A stretch of 6,752 nucleotides of DNA, taken from the NCBI GenBank assembly GCA_009914645.1, contig VFLB01000279.1, positions 1-6,752 on the forward strand, read 5' to 3'. Source of the DNA: Synechococcaceae bacterium Bin_79_3 (lineage in GTDB: Bacteria > Cyanobacteriota > Cyanobacteriia > PCC-6307 > Cyanobiaceae). Each line of letters starts with the position of its first letter. The stretch's first letter is position 1. Both the position numbers and the translations under genes were made by a program. The notes under the pieces are model-generated. The model ran no database searches, was not told the origin of the DNA, and was given only the letters and a program-made list of their open reading frames with translations. Of the stretch, positions 1-6,752 are shown piece after piece.

Positions 1-341
1 CCAGCCTTATCTCTGTGCAAAACGCTCACCGGGAAGCCACGAAAACTGCGGAAATCTCGATCATCAAGAAGCACTTCCCCCACTCCGGGGCTTGTAACTT
101 CAAGAACATAGGCCTCGCTAAGTAAGGGTTCCGCTTCAAGTGCATCACTAAATGCACTACTGAATGAAGCGCAATCTTCAAGGCTTATATCGGTGCCATT
201 GGTTCTGCCAAGAGCAATCACCAAAGCTTGGGGATTGCGGTGGCTATGCAAAACAACGCTTTTAATCTCAAATCCCATTGGATTTGCAATTAAAGTTGCC
301 AGGTTTTCCAACGGTGGTAGTGATGAATGAGCCAAGGGCAA
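1..341 (-). CDS. rimP: Ribosome maturation factor RimP (5' part, C-terminus beyond window)
   Basis: RimP is a cytoplasmic factor that assists maturation of the 30S ribosomal subunit. The 113 complete codons visible cover the N-terminal domain and the start of the C-terminal domain. The family signature YVLEVTSPGV lies at residues 78-87, followed by DFRSFRG at 96-102; NPMGFEI (20-26) and the SLEDC segment (53-57) fit the N-terminal fold. Family members are about 150-160 residues, so roughly 40 are missing at the left edge. No ATG is available: an in-frame TAA lies upstream and the only in-frame ATG falls inside the N-terminal domain, so the TTG at 341 is chosen; a second TTG at 335 is possible. 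A GGGAGG lies about 13 bases ahead of the TTG, inside a predicted hairpin. In cyanobacteria rimP normally leads a nusA-ylxR-infB operon, which would lie to the left; that is family knowledge, not visible here. Confidence 0.93.
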   Translation of the reverse strand, partial: MPLAHSSLPPLENLATLIANPMGFEIKSVVLHSHRNPQALVIALGRTNGTDISLEDCASFSSAFSDALEAEPLLSEAYVLEVTSPGVGEVLLDDRDFRSFRGFPVSVLHRDKA

Positions 342-351
342 GTAACTCGTA

Positions 352-390
352 GGGCCTCCCGGCCCGCAATCGCAGGATAATTACGATTGC
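352..390 (-). promoter_or_regulatory. Two abutting stem-loops in the rimP leader
   Basis: Read on the minus strand, a perfect 7-bp inverted repeat GCAATCG...CGATTGC (390-384 with 372-366, 11-base loop) is followed with no gap by GGGCC-GGGA-GGCCC (365-352), a 5-bp G+C stem closed by a GNRA-type tetraloop. Ten bases then separate the second stem from the TTG start of rimP. The SD-like GGGAGG is formed by the loop plus the first bases of the 3' arm, so it would be partly hidden if the stem forms. Neither stem is followed by a T run, so these are not intrinsic terminators. The structure could be a 5'-UTR regulatory element or chance; function is inference. Confidence 0.4.
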
Positions 391-395
391 CCAAA

Positions 396-414
396 AGCTT
401 CAGCCTCAAGGCTG
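396..414 (-). terminator. Weak candidate terminator behind the small cysteine protein gene
   Basis: On the minus strand CAGCC-TTGA-GGCTG (414-401) forms a 5-bp stem with a 4-base loop, followed within a few bases by the short run TTTT. It lies about 35 bases past the stop of the small leftward gene. The stem is short and the T run is only four bases, so this is weak; it may instead be a third hairpin of the rimP leader. Confidence 0.2.
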
Positions 415-448
415 CTGCAGCTGGTTACCCGCCGGGCACTTCTAAATC

Positions 449-703
449 TTAAGACTCCGCCGGCTTCGGGGGCAATTCAATAGAAGGAGTTTCACCATAA
501 AAATCAGTGGGTTGGGGCTCGCTGCGTAGAGCTGCATTTGAATTGATGCAACCACCGCGCTCTTGGGCGTATTGGCATACGCGCGCCCATAGCTTGGCGC
601 GGCTGCCCAAAGCACCAGCACTGAAGCGCACTTCGTTTGCGCTTCCCGAAGCTGGATTGATGGTTGCCTCACATAGAGGGCAAACTTGTGGTGAATTATC
701 CAA
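449..703 (-). CDS. Small four-cysteine protein, conserved-hypothetical type, unknown function
   Basis: This 84-residue soluble protein has CPLC at residues 8-11 and further cysteines at 43 and 52, giving a CX2C...CX8C pattern that could bind one zinc. The middle carries a dense block, RAKLWARVCQYAQ (35-47), then GGCIN (50-54); the C-terminus is acidic and proline-rich (DFYGETPSIELPP). From memory, similar small proteins with the RAKLWARVCQ block are conserved hypotheticals in picocyanobacteria; I know no assigned function. The start is a TTG at 703: an in-frame TAA sits two codons upstream, and any later start would lose the CPLC pair. It lies divergent from the phosphoesterase gene with 31 bases between starts and 107 bases upstream of rimP on the same strand. 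The reading frame in the other direction (507-722) lacks any recognisable motif. Zinc binding is inference from the cysteine pattern. Confidence 0.75.
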   Translation of the reverse strand: MDNSPQVCPLCEATINPASGSANEVRFSAGALGSRAKLWARVCQYAQERGGCINSNAALRSEPQPTDFYGETPSIELPPKPAES

Positions 704-734
704 ATTGTTAGTTGGCAGGTAGTTCAGTTTAGTT
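704..734. promoter_or_regulatory. 31-base divergent intergenic region
   Basis: This gap separates the TTG of the small cysteine protein (leftward) from the ATG of the phosphoesterase (rightward). It is too short to hold two complete non-overlapping promoters, so at least one promoter probably extends into the opposite gene. I see no convincing -35/-10 pair and no Shine-Dalgarno close to either start; GGCAGG lies about 19 bases ahead of the ATG. Its role as a divergent promoter region is inferred only from gene orientation. Confidence 0.35.
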
Positions 735-1457
735 ATGTCCGTTTCAATTCTTCAACTAAGTGATCCACATCTGCTGGCAACCCCCCTTGGTTGGTATCGG
801 GGCGTGCAGCCATTTGTTGCTTTAAAAAACGGCCTGGAAAGCGCTTTATTACAAATTGGGCGCCCACCAAACTTGCTTTTGCTAACCGGCGATCTATGTC
901 AAGACGAATCCTGGGCCGGTTACGCGCTATTACGCAATTTATTGGCTCCCCTTGGCATTCCCATTGCTCTACTTGCAGGTAACCACGACCATCCCCAGCT
1001 GCTGAGAGCCTGTCTTGGCCGAATAGCCCATGTGGCGCCTGCTCTAATTCACATTGGCGGTTGGCAGTTATTACTTCTTGATAGCCATTGGCCCGGGGAG
1101 GTGGATGGCTGGATCTCAAAAGCTCAGCTTCATTGGGCAAAAAAAGTTTTAAGTAATCAATCCGCTGATTTGCTCGTGGCGGTGCATCACCCCCCTGAGG
1201 CACAACGGGAGGGATGTTTATTGCTAGATCGGCTCGCAACTTTTGCTAAACCTAAAATTGTGTTGATGGGGCACATACATCAACATCGGCGTGACAAGCA
1301 CGCAAAAACTACGTTGCTGGGCTGCCCTTCAAGTTTTTTACAGTTCAACCCCACCCAGAGTTGCCCTTTGGGGTTACCGCACCAATGTGGAGCTCGTTTT
1401 GTGGAGCTCGAAGCCGATGGCACCTGGCAGGAAACATTGTTGCGCTGGCCTAACTAG
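735..1457 (+). CDS. Calcineurin-like metallophosphoesterase (CpdA/Icc-like class)
   Basis: This 240-residue protein is a complete dinuclear-metal phosphoesterase. Metal-site motifs appear in family order: SDPHL (D10, H12), TGDL (D53), GNHDH (N83, H84), the histidine pair VHHPP (H151, H152), and GHIHQH (H180, H182). The DPH first motif and GNHDH second motif fit the CpdA/Icc group that includes cyclic-AMP phosphodiesterases, but the same fold hydrolyses many phosphodiesters, so the substrate is not settled by the sequence. There is no signal peptide, so it should act in the cytoplasm. The ATG at 735 places the first metal motif at residue 10, as usual. No close Shine-Dalgarno is visible. The htrA-like gene follows after 27 bases on the same strand, suggesting co-transcription. 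A 168-codon open frame on the opposite strand (733-1239) is a shadow of this gene. Confidence 0.9.
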   Translation: MSVSILQLSDPHLLATPLGWYRGVQPFVALKNGLESALLQIGRPPNLLLLTGDLCQDESWAGYALLRNLLAPLGIPIALLAGNHDHPQLLRACLGRIAHVAPALIHIGGWQLLLLDSHWPGEVDGWISKAQLHWAKKVLSNQSADLLVAVHHPPEAQREGCLLLDRLATFAKPKIVLMGHIHQHRRDKHAKTTLLGCPSSFLQFNPTQSCPLGLPHQCGARFVELEADGTWQETLLRWPN

Positions 1458-1478
1458 GCTCATATGGTTCTGTTCTGA

Positions 1479-2582
<1,104 letters not shown>

Positions 2583-2601
2583 TTAGAGGGATTTGTGCTC
2601 C

Positions 2602-2628
2602 GTTGCTAGGTTCGCGAAACACAGCAAC
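2602..2628 (+). promoter_or_regulatory. Nested inverted repeat just ahead of the rpiA start
   Basis: GTTGCT (2602-2607) and AGCAAC (2623-2628) form a perfect 6-bp stem. Their 15-base loop contains the 8-base palindrome TTCGCGAA (2611-2618). The structure ends 6 bases before the rpiA ATG and fills most of the htrA-rpiA gap. No Shine-Dalgarno lies between it and the ATG. It may be an RNA hairpin affecting translation or mRNA processing, or a protein site centred on the palindrome; no function is shown by the sequence. Confidence 0.3.
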
Positions 2629-2634
2629 TTCGTG

Positions 2635-3348
2635 ATGCCAAATCTTCAAGATCAGATGAAGCAAGCCGTAGCACTGGCAGCAGTTGATCAAGTTGTGAGC
2701 GGCATGGTCTTGGGGTTGGGCTCTGGTTCTACAGCAGCTTTGATGATCAAGGAGGTGGGAGCCCGCTTAAAAGACGGTCGCTTAAAAGATTTAGTTGGTG
2801 TAACTACATCATTTCAAGGGGAGGTGCTCGCAGCTGAGCTTGGAATTCCTCTGCAAGCTCTTAATGCTGTTAACCGTATTGATTTGGCAATTGATGGAGC
2901 TGATGAAGTAGATCCTGCTTTTCAGTTGATCAAAGGTGGTGGCGCTTGTCATGTCCAGGAAAAACTTGTGGCGGTGAGGGCAAAACGATTTGTGGTGGTG
3001 GTTGATTCCAGCAAACTTGTAGATACTCTCAATCTTGAGTTTCCTCTCCCGGTAGAGGTGCTTCCAGGTGCTTGGCGGCAGGTTCAAAGCCAGTTGGAAT
3101 CGTTGGGGGGCATGGCTCAGCTGCGCATGGCGGTAAAAAAGGCTGGCCCAGTGGTTACAGATCAGGGAAACTTAGTACTTGATGTGAAATTCATTGGTGG
3201 CATCAAAGAATCAGCCGCCTTGGAAGCAACAATTAACAACTTGCCAGGAGTATTGGAAAATGGTTTATTTATTAATTTAACTCATCAGGTTTTGGTAGGT
3301 GAAATTATTGCTGGCGAACCAAAAGTTCGCGAGCTTGTGAAGCGATGA
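2635..3348 (+). CDS. rpiA: Ribose-5-phosphate isomerase A
   Basis: RpiA interconverts ribose 5-phosphate and ribulose 5-phosphate in the cytoplasm, serving the Calvin cycle and the pentose phosphate pathway. Family motifs are intact: GLGSGST at residues 27-33 (phosphate-binding loop), TTSFQ at 57-61, DGADEVD at 87-93 and [11 protein letters not shown] at 100-110, where E109 matches the catalytic glutamate and D87, D90 and K100 the surrounding active-site residues; VVTDQGN occurs in the C-terminal half. The ATG at 2635 gives 237 residues beginning [10 protein letters not shown], the usual cyanobacterial length and start. A TTG at 2593 would add 14 residues of unlikely character, [14 protein letters not shown], spanning an inverted repeat, and was not chosen. 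The stop overlaps the start of the next gene by 4 bases (ATGA), indicating translational coupling. Confidence 0.97.
   Translation: MPNLQDQMKQAVALAAVDQVVSGMVLGLGSGSTAALMIKEVGARLKDGRLKDLVGVTTSFQGEVLAAELGIPLQALNAVNRIDLAIDGADEVDPAFQLIKGGGACHVQEKLVAVRAKRFVVVVDSSKLVDTLNLEFPLPVEVLPGAWRQVQSQLESLGGMAQLRMAVKKAGPVVTDQGNLVLDVKFIGGIKESAALEATINNLPGVLENGLFINLTHQVLVGEIIAGEPKVRELVKR
3314..3330 (+). repeat. Inverted repeat at the rpiA 3' end, before the ATGA overlap
   Basis: GCGAAC (3314-3319) and GTTCGC (3325-3330) form a perfect 6-bp stem with the 5-base loop CAAAA. It lies inside the last codons of rpiA and ends 14 bases before the ATG of the membrane-protein gene. There is no following T run, so it is not a terminator. 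It could affect ribosome re-initiation at the overlap or be a by-product of coding sequence. Confidence 0.25.
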
Positions 3349-4853
3349 TTCAACTGCTACGCAGGTGGAAGATTTTTGTACCAATGGTTCTATTGGGTAT
3401 AGAACTGAATTTCCTATTCCCCCTTCTAGCTTCACTTATAAAATCCATTAATGTGGCTATTGCGTGGCCTCACCTCGTAGCTGACTCAGCGGTTTTTCTT
3501 GAACAGGGTGGCCTTACCGATGGTTTTCATTCGTGGCGCGCTTTATTCCTTCCTGTAAATGAACATAGGTACGTTTTAAGCAGGCTCATAGCGGTGTTTC
3601 CTCAGCTTGCGGGAGAACCCTTGGGCGCATGGAGTGTGGCAACATCATTTTTACTTATATTTGGATGCCTCTTTGTGTTTGGGCATTGCTTAACTCGAAT
3701 TAGCTGTGGTAAGTACCCACTAGTTAGGCTTATAATTATATTGGCAGGTGCGCTGCTATTTTTTAATCCGTGGCAGGCTGAAAATTTAATTTGGGATATC
3801 AATATCTCTTGGTTTTTTCATAATTTACTATTACTTTCTTCTGTTGCGATCATGCTGGAGCTTCCCGCTCGGCTGCCGGCTTGGTTTGATTTGATGTTGC
3901 CGCCATTCGCACTTCTTAATGGCGGCCAGGGATATGGGGTTCTAATCGCTGTAGGAATTGTTCGCTTAATTCTGTTTGATCGGCGATTTCTAATGCCTAT
4001 ATCAACGATTATTACGTTAATAGTTATTTCATTGATGCCTGTCGCTCATGATCAAGTGAGTTCGTGGCAATTTAATTTAGCATTTACCTTACAGATGTTA
4101 ATTAATTGGTGGCCAACATCTGGGCTTTGGTCTATTGTAACCTTTGTGCTTATTGGATTTCAATTGTTCCGGGCTAAGTTTGAGTTTAAACCTTGGCAAT
4201 GGAAGCGTTTAATTATATTTAGTATCCCGGTCATTTATGGATTGCTCTTTAGCTTAAGTGTAAGCCTTAGCCGTTCTTCATTCGGTCTGGCAATGGCTGG
4301 CAGGGAAAGCTACACAACTCCCATGCTTATGATCGGTGTAGGTGGAATTCTTATTGTTTGGCAATTGAGCGTTTTTCAGCAAGAAGTTAATTTTATTTAT
4401 ATTCAGATTGGTTGTTTGTTAATTCCTTTGTTTGTCTTGTTGCCGTTCCTTGAGATTGGGTTTCCGCGCCCGCGTTTTTTTGAGCAACAACGTCGTTTGC
4501 TTGCGGAGCAAGATCGTAGAATCACTTGGTTCCACTGCAGTAAAATACAACCAGAAATTAAGCCCAGTGCATGTCTGCTTACTCCAGTTTATGATAAGTG
4601 GGATTTAATACGTAAATCATTGAATGGGAAAAAACTTGAATTTTATGAGAGTGGAAGTATAAGTGTAGCGAATTCTCAAAACTTGCTTGACAAGCAAATG
4701 GTAACTGACACAAATCGAGTTTACTTGCTGCGAAAATTTGGCAGTACCCGCAATTGGATATTTTCCCGCAAAGATATCTCTGCGCAATCTGGCGATCAGT
4801 TGTTTATATTTAATCCTCACAACAAGCCAAAACAATTGAACATTATTAATTAA
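3345..4853 (+). CDS. Polytopic membrane protein, possible GT-C-like transferase, unknown function
   Basis: This 502-residue protein has about ten hydrophobic segments (near residues 9-40, 96-116, 126-142, 152-172, 182-210, 216-233, 258-274, 287-308, 325-343 and 349-370) and then a soluble, basic C-terminal tail from about 375 to 502. The first large loop contains ADSAVF (D47) and [13 protein letters not shown] (69-81); the next loops contain [17 protein letters not shown] (141-157) and GRESYTTP (319-326). An NEHR-type loop followed by a Q.EN..W motif is, from memory, shared by a family of bacterial membrane proteins annotated as hypothetical or glycosyltransferase-like. The acidic residue in the first loop fits the GT-C fold, which uses lipid-linked sugars, but activity is inference. 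The start overlaps the rpiA stop (ATGA). G+C is about 41% by hand count, against 47% in rpiA. It seems to be an accessory gene in a core locus. Confidence 0.85.
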   Translation: MIQLLRRWKIFVPMVLLGIELNFLFPLLASLIKSINVAIAWPHLVADSAVFLEQGGLTDGFHSWRALFLPVNEHRYVLSRLIAVFPQLAGEPLGAWSVATSFLLIFGCLFVFGHCLTRISCGKYPLVRLIIILAGALLFFNPWQAENLIWDINISWFFHNLLLLSSVAIMLELPARLPAWFDLMLPPFALLNGGQGYGVLIAVGIVRLILFDRRFLMPISTIITLIVISLMPVAHDQVSSWQFNLAFTLQMLINWWPTSGLWSIVTFVLIGFQLFRAKFEFKPWQWKRLIIFSIPVIYGLLFSLSVSLSRSSFGLAMAGRESYTTPMLMIGVGGILIVWQLSVFQQEVNFIYIQIGCLLIPLFVLLPFLEIGFPRPRFFEQQRRLLAEQDRRITWFHCSKIQPEIKPSACLLTPVYDKWDLIRKSLNGKKLEFYESGSISVANSQNLLDKQMVTDTNRVYLLRKFGSTRNWIFSRKDISAQSGDQLFIFNPHNKPKQLNIIN

Positions 4854-4856
4854 AGT

Positions 4857-6155
4857 TTAAGCCTTATGCTCAATCCTTAGTCGCACAGATTCACGGTGAC
4901 TATGTAAACCCTCACTGGCCGCAAGGGCCATGATTGCAGCACCTGTTGCTTGCAAAGCTTGCTGATTAAACCCAATCAAGCTTGTGTGCCGCATAAAGGT
5001 TTCAACGCTGAGGGCGCCACTAAAGCGTGCTGTGCCAGAGGTGGGAAGGGTGTGATTTGGGCCAGCGAGATAATCACCAGCGGCTTCTGGGGTGTAACTA
5101 CCAAGGAAGATCGCTCCGGCCTGTTGAATCCTTTCCGCCAAGGTATCTGGATCGCAAACTTGTAGTTCTAAATGTTCAGGGGCGAAGCTGTCTGAAAGTT
5201 TTGCTGCCTCTTCAATGCTTTGGCAGAGCACCACCAATCCCCAATCACGAATCGAAGCGCTGGTGAGTTCTCGCCTGGGGTGATCTTGCAGTTGTTTTTC
5301 CACTTCAACAGGCACAGCGAGGGCAATACGTTCGCTTGTGGTGAGCAGGATTGCGGCGGCTAGGGGGTCGTGTTCCGCTTGAGCAAGAAGATCTGCTGCT
5401 ACCAAAATGGGATCAGCGCTGTCGTCGGCAATAATCAAAACCTCGCTGGGTCCGGCAAGAGAATCAATGCCAACCCTTCCAAATAGTGCTTTTTTGGCGA
5501 GCGTTACGTAGAGATTGCCAGGGCCGCTGATCACATCAACCTGAGGAATACTTTCGGTGCCCCAAGCCAACGCTGCAATTGCCTGAGCTCCACCAACGCG
5601 ATAAATCTCATCAATGCCGGCTAGGTGAGCTGCGGCTAGTACTGTTGGATTAATCTGGCCATCAGGGCCTGGTGGAGTAACCATTACGCGATGTTTAACC
5701 CCGGCCACTTCAGCTGGAATTGCATTCATCAATACGGTGCTGGGATATGAAGCTCTGCCGCCTGGCACATACAAACCAGCCCGCTCCACCGCCCGCCAGC
5801 GCCGTTTCAGTTTTTCGCCATGGGGCCCTTCAAGCGTTATGTCGGCGGGTAATTGCTTGGCGTGAAACGTTTGTATTCTTGTTTTTGCGAGCTGCAAAGC
5901 CTGCTGTAGTGGTTCAGCTGTGAGTTGCCAAGCGCGCTGTATGGCTTCGGGGGGAACCCTTAGCTCCTCAAGCTTTGCACCATCAAATTTTTCGGTGTAG
6001 TGCTTGAGGGCTTGATCACCTTCTAATCGCACCCGTTCAATAATCGCGTCAACGGTGTGGCGTGCTTCTTGCGATTTAGGGTTGTTGGTGCGGTTGCCGA
6101 TCGCGGCCAGCATTGTTGCGGCTTCCTTTGGATCGCTCAGCAACTTCAGCAACAT
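4857..6155 (-). CDS. hisD: Histidinol dehydrogenase
   Basis: HisD oxidises L-histidinol to L-histidine in two NAD-dependent steps, the end of histidine synthesis, in the cytoplasm as a zinc-dependent homodimer. With the ATG at 6155 the protein is 432 residues. Key residues fall almost at the E. coli positions: zinc ligands Q259 and H262 in AQAEHDP, D361 in AAGDY and H420 in EGLHSH, and the catalytic pair E327-H328 in FAPEHLEL. The nucleotide and substrate regions RVGGAQAIAALAWG, ISGPGN and DSLAGPSEV are intact. An in-frame TTG at 6209 would add 18 residues with no family similarity that I can see, and would overlap a possible promoter, so the ATG is preferred. The 3' end faces the membrane-protein gene with 3 bases between stops. 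Open frames on the other strand within it (4950-5266, 5720-5923) are shadows. Confidence 0.96.
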   Translation of the reverse strand: MLLKLLSDPKEAATMLAAIGNRTNNPKSQEARHTVDAIIERVRLEGDQALKHYTEKFDGAKLEELRVPPEAIQRAWQLTAEPLQQALQLAKTRIQTFHAKQLPADITLEGPHGEKLKRRWRAVERAGLYVPGGRASYPSTVLMNAIPAEVAGVKHRVMVTPPGPDGQINPTVLAAAHLAGIDEIYRVGGAQAIAALAWGTESIPQVDVISGPGNLYVTLAKKALFGRVGIDSLAGPSEVLIIADDSADPILVAADLLAQAEHDPLAAAILLTTSERIALAVPVEVEKQLQDHPRRELTSASIRDWGLVVLCQSIEEAAKLSDSFAPEHLELQVCDPDTLAERIQQAGAIFLGSYTPEAAGDYLAGPNHTLPTSGTARFSGALSVETFMRHTSLIGFNQQALQATGAAIMALAASEGLHSHRESVRLRIEHKA

Positions 6156-6579
<424 letters not shown>

Positions 6580-6591
6580 TTTCCTAAGTGG

Positions 6592-6752
6592 ATGGGTGAA
6601 GTTTTGCTGCCGTTAATAGACAGCCATTGCCACATTGTTTTTCGTGAGTTCGACGACGACCTAGCGATAGTTGCCGAGCGTTGGCGAAATGCAGGTGTGA
6701 GGGCCCTACTGCATGCGTGTGTAGAACCCGCTGAAATTCCAGGAATAAAAGC
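6592..6752 (+). CDS. tatD: TatD-family metal-dependent hydrolase (5' part, runs off window)
   Basis: TatD proteins are TIM-barrel metal-dependent hydrolases; characterised members are DNases active in DNA repair or degradation. The visible 53 codons begin with MGEVLLPLIDSHCHIVF, which holds the family's first metal motif, D-S-H-C-H (H12, H14), at the usual place near the N-terminus. GVRALLHACVEPAEIP (35-50) fits the second strand, where TatD proteins usually have a G-V-x-x-hydrophobic pattern. The ATG at 6592 is the first in-frame start after the rpsT stop, 12 bases downstream of it. The C-terminal four fifths, with the remaining metal ligands, lie to the right of the window. In picocyanobacteria tatD is, from memory, followed by rpoB. 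Confidence 0.94.
   Translation, partial: MGEVLLPLIDSHCHIVFREFDDDLAIVAERWRNAGVRALLHACVEPAEIPGIK

Noticed and set aside
442..722. Frames overlapping the small cysteine protein (442-672 minus, 507-722 plus)
   Set aside because: Neither shows family-like motifs, while the 449-703 frame has a patterned cysteine layout; only one can be the main gene.
733..1239. 168-codon open frame on the minus strand, opposite the phosphoesterase
   Set aside because: It is antisense to a gene with complete metal-binding motifs, and its translation has low-complexity proline/arginine stretches and no recognisable domain.
2593..2634. TTG at 2593 as the rpiA start
   Set aside because: It would add 14 atypical residues across an inverted repeat; the ATG at 2635 gives the standard RpiA N-terminus and length.
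4916..4930. TGGCC-GCAAG-GGCCA hairpin as terminator of the membrane-protein gene
   Set aside because: The stem is only 5 bp, has no following T run, lies inside hisD coding sequence and is over 60 bases past the stop.
6090..6110. Cyanobacterial HIP1 palindrome (GCGATCGC)
   Set aside because: Only the partial match CCGATCGCGG is present here within hisD; I noticed no full HIP1 site in the window, which fits a picocyanobacterium.

Overview
The window looks like a core-genome segment from a picocyanobacterium (Synechococcus/Cyanobium/Prochlorococcus group). This rests on protein character and on gene order recalled from that group: rimP pointing away at the left edge, then a metallophosphoesterase, an HtrA-type protease, rpiA, hisD on the opposite strand, then rpsT and tatD pointing to the right (in this group tatD is normally followed by the rpoB cluster, which lies outside the window). 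No search was run, so the taxonomic placement is inference. Base composition is moderate (hand counts: about 47% G+C in rpiA, 55-58% in two sampled hisD lines, about 41% in the membrane-protein gene).

Layout. Positions 1-703 hold two leftward genes: the 5' part of rimP (ribosome maturation) and, upstream of it, an 84-residue four-cysteine protein of unknown function. The 107-base gap between them contains a run of inverted repeats directly ahead of the rimP start. From 735 to 4853 four rightward genes are closely spaced and probably co-transcribed: a CpdA-like metallophosphoesterase, a secreted trypsin-like protease with one PDZ domain, ribose-5-phosphate isomerase A, and a 502-residue polytopic membrane protein whose start overlaps the rpiA stop (ATGA). 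hisD runs leftward and meets the membrane-protein gene tail to tail with 3 bases between stops. From 6268 rpsT and the 5' end of tatD run rightward.

How the genes relate. Most are housekeeping genes: RimP and S20 serve the small ribosomal subunit, RpiA the Calvin cycle and pentose phosphate pathway, HisD the last steps of histidine synthesis, HtrA envelope protein quality control, TatD a metal-dependent nuclease. They do not form one pathway. The two genes with no assigned function, the small cysteine protein and the membrane protein, are the most open parts of the window. The membrane protein looks like an accessory insertion between rpiA and hisD. I found no mobile element, CRISPR array, tRNA, rRNA or prophage signal, and nothing that amounts to a new multi-gene system.
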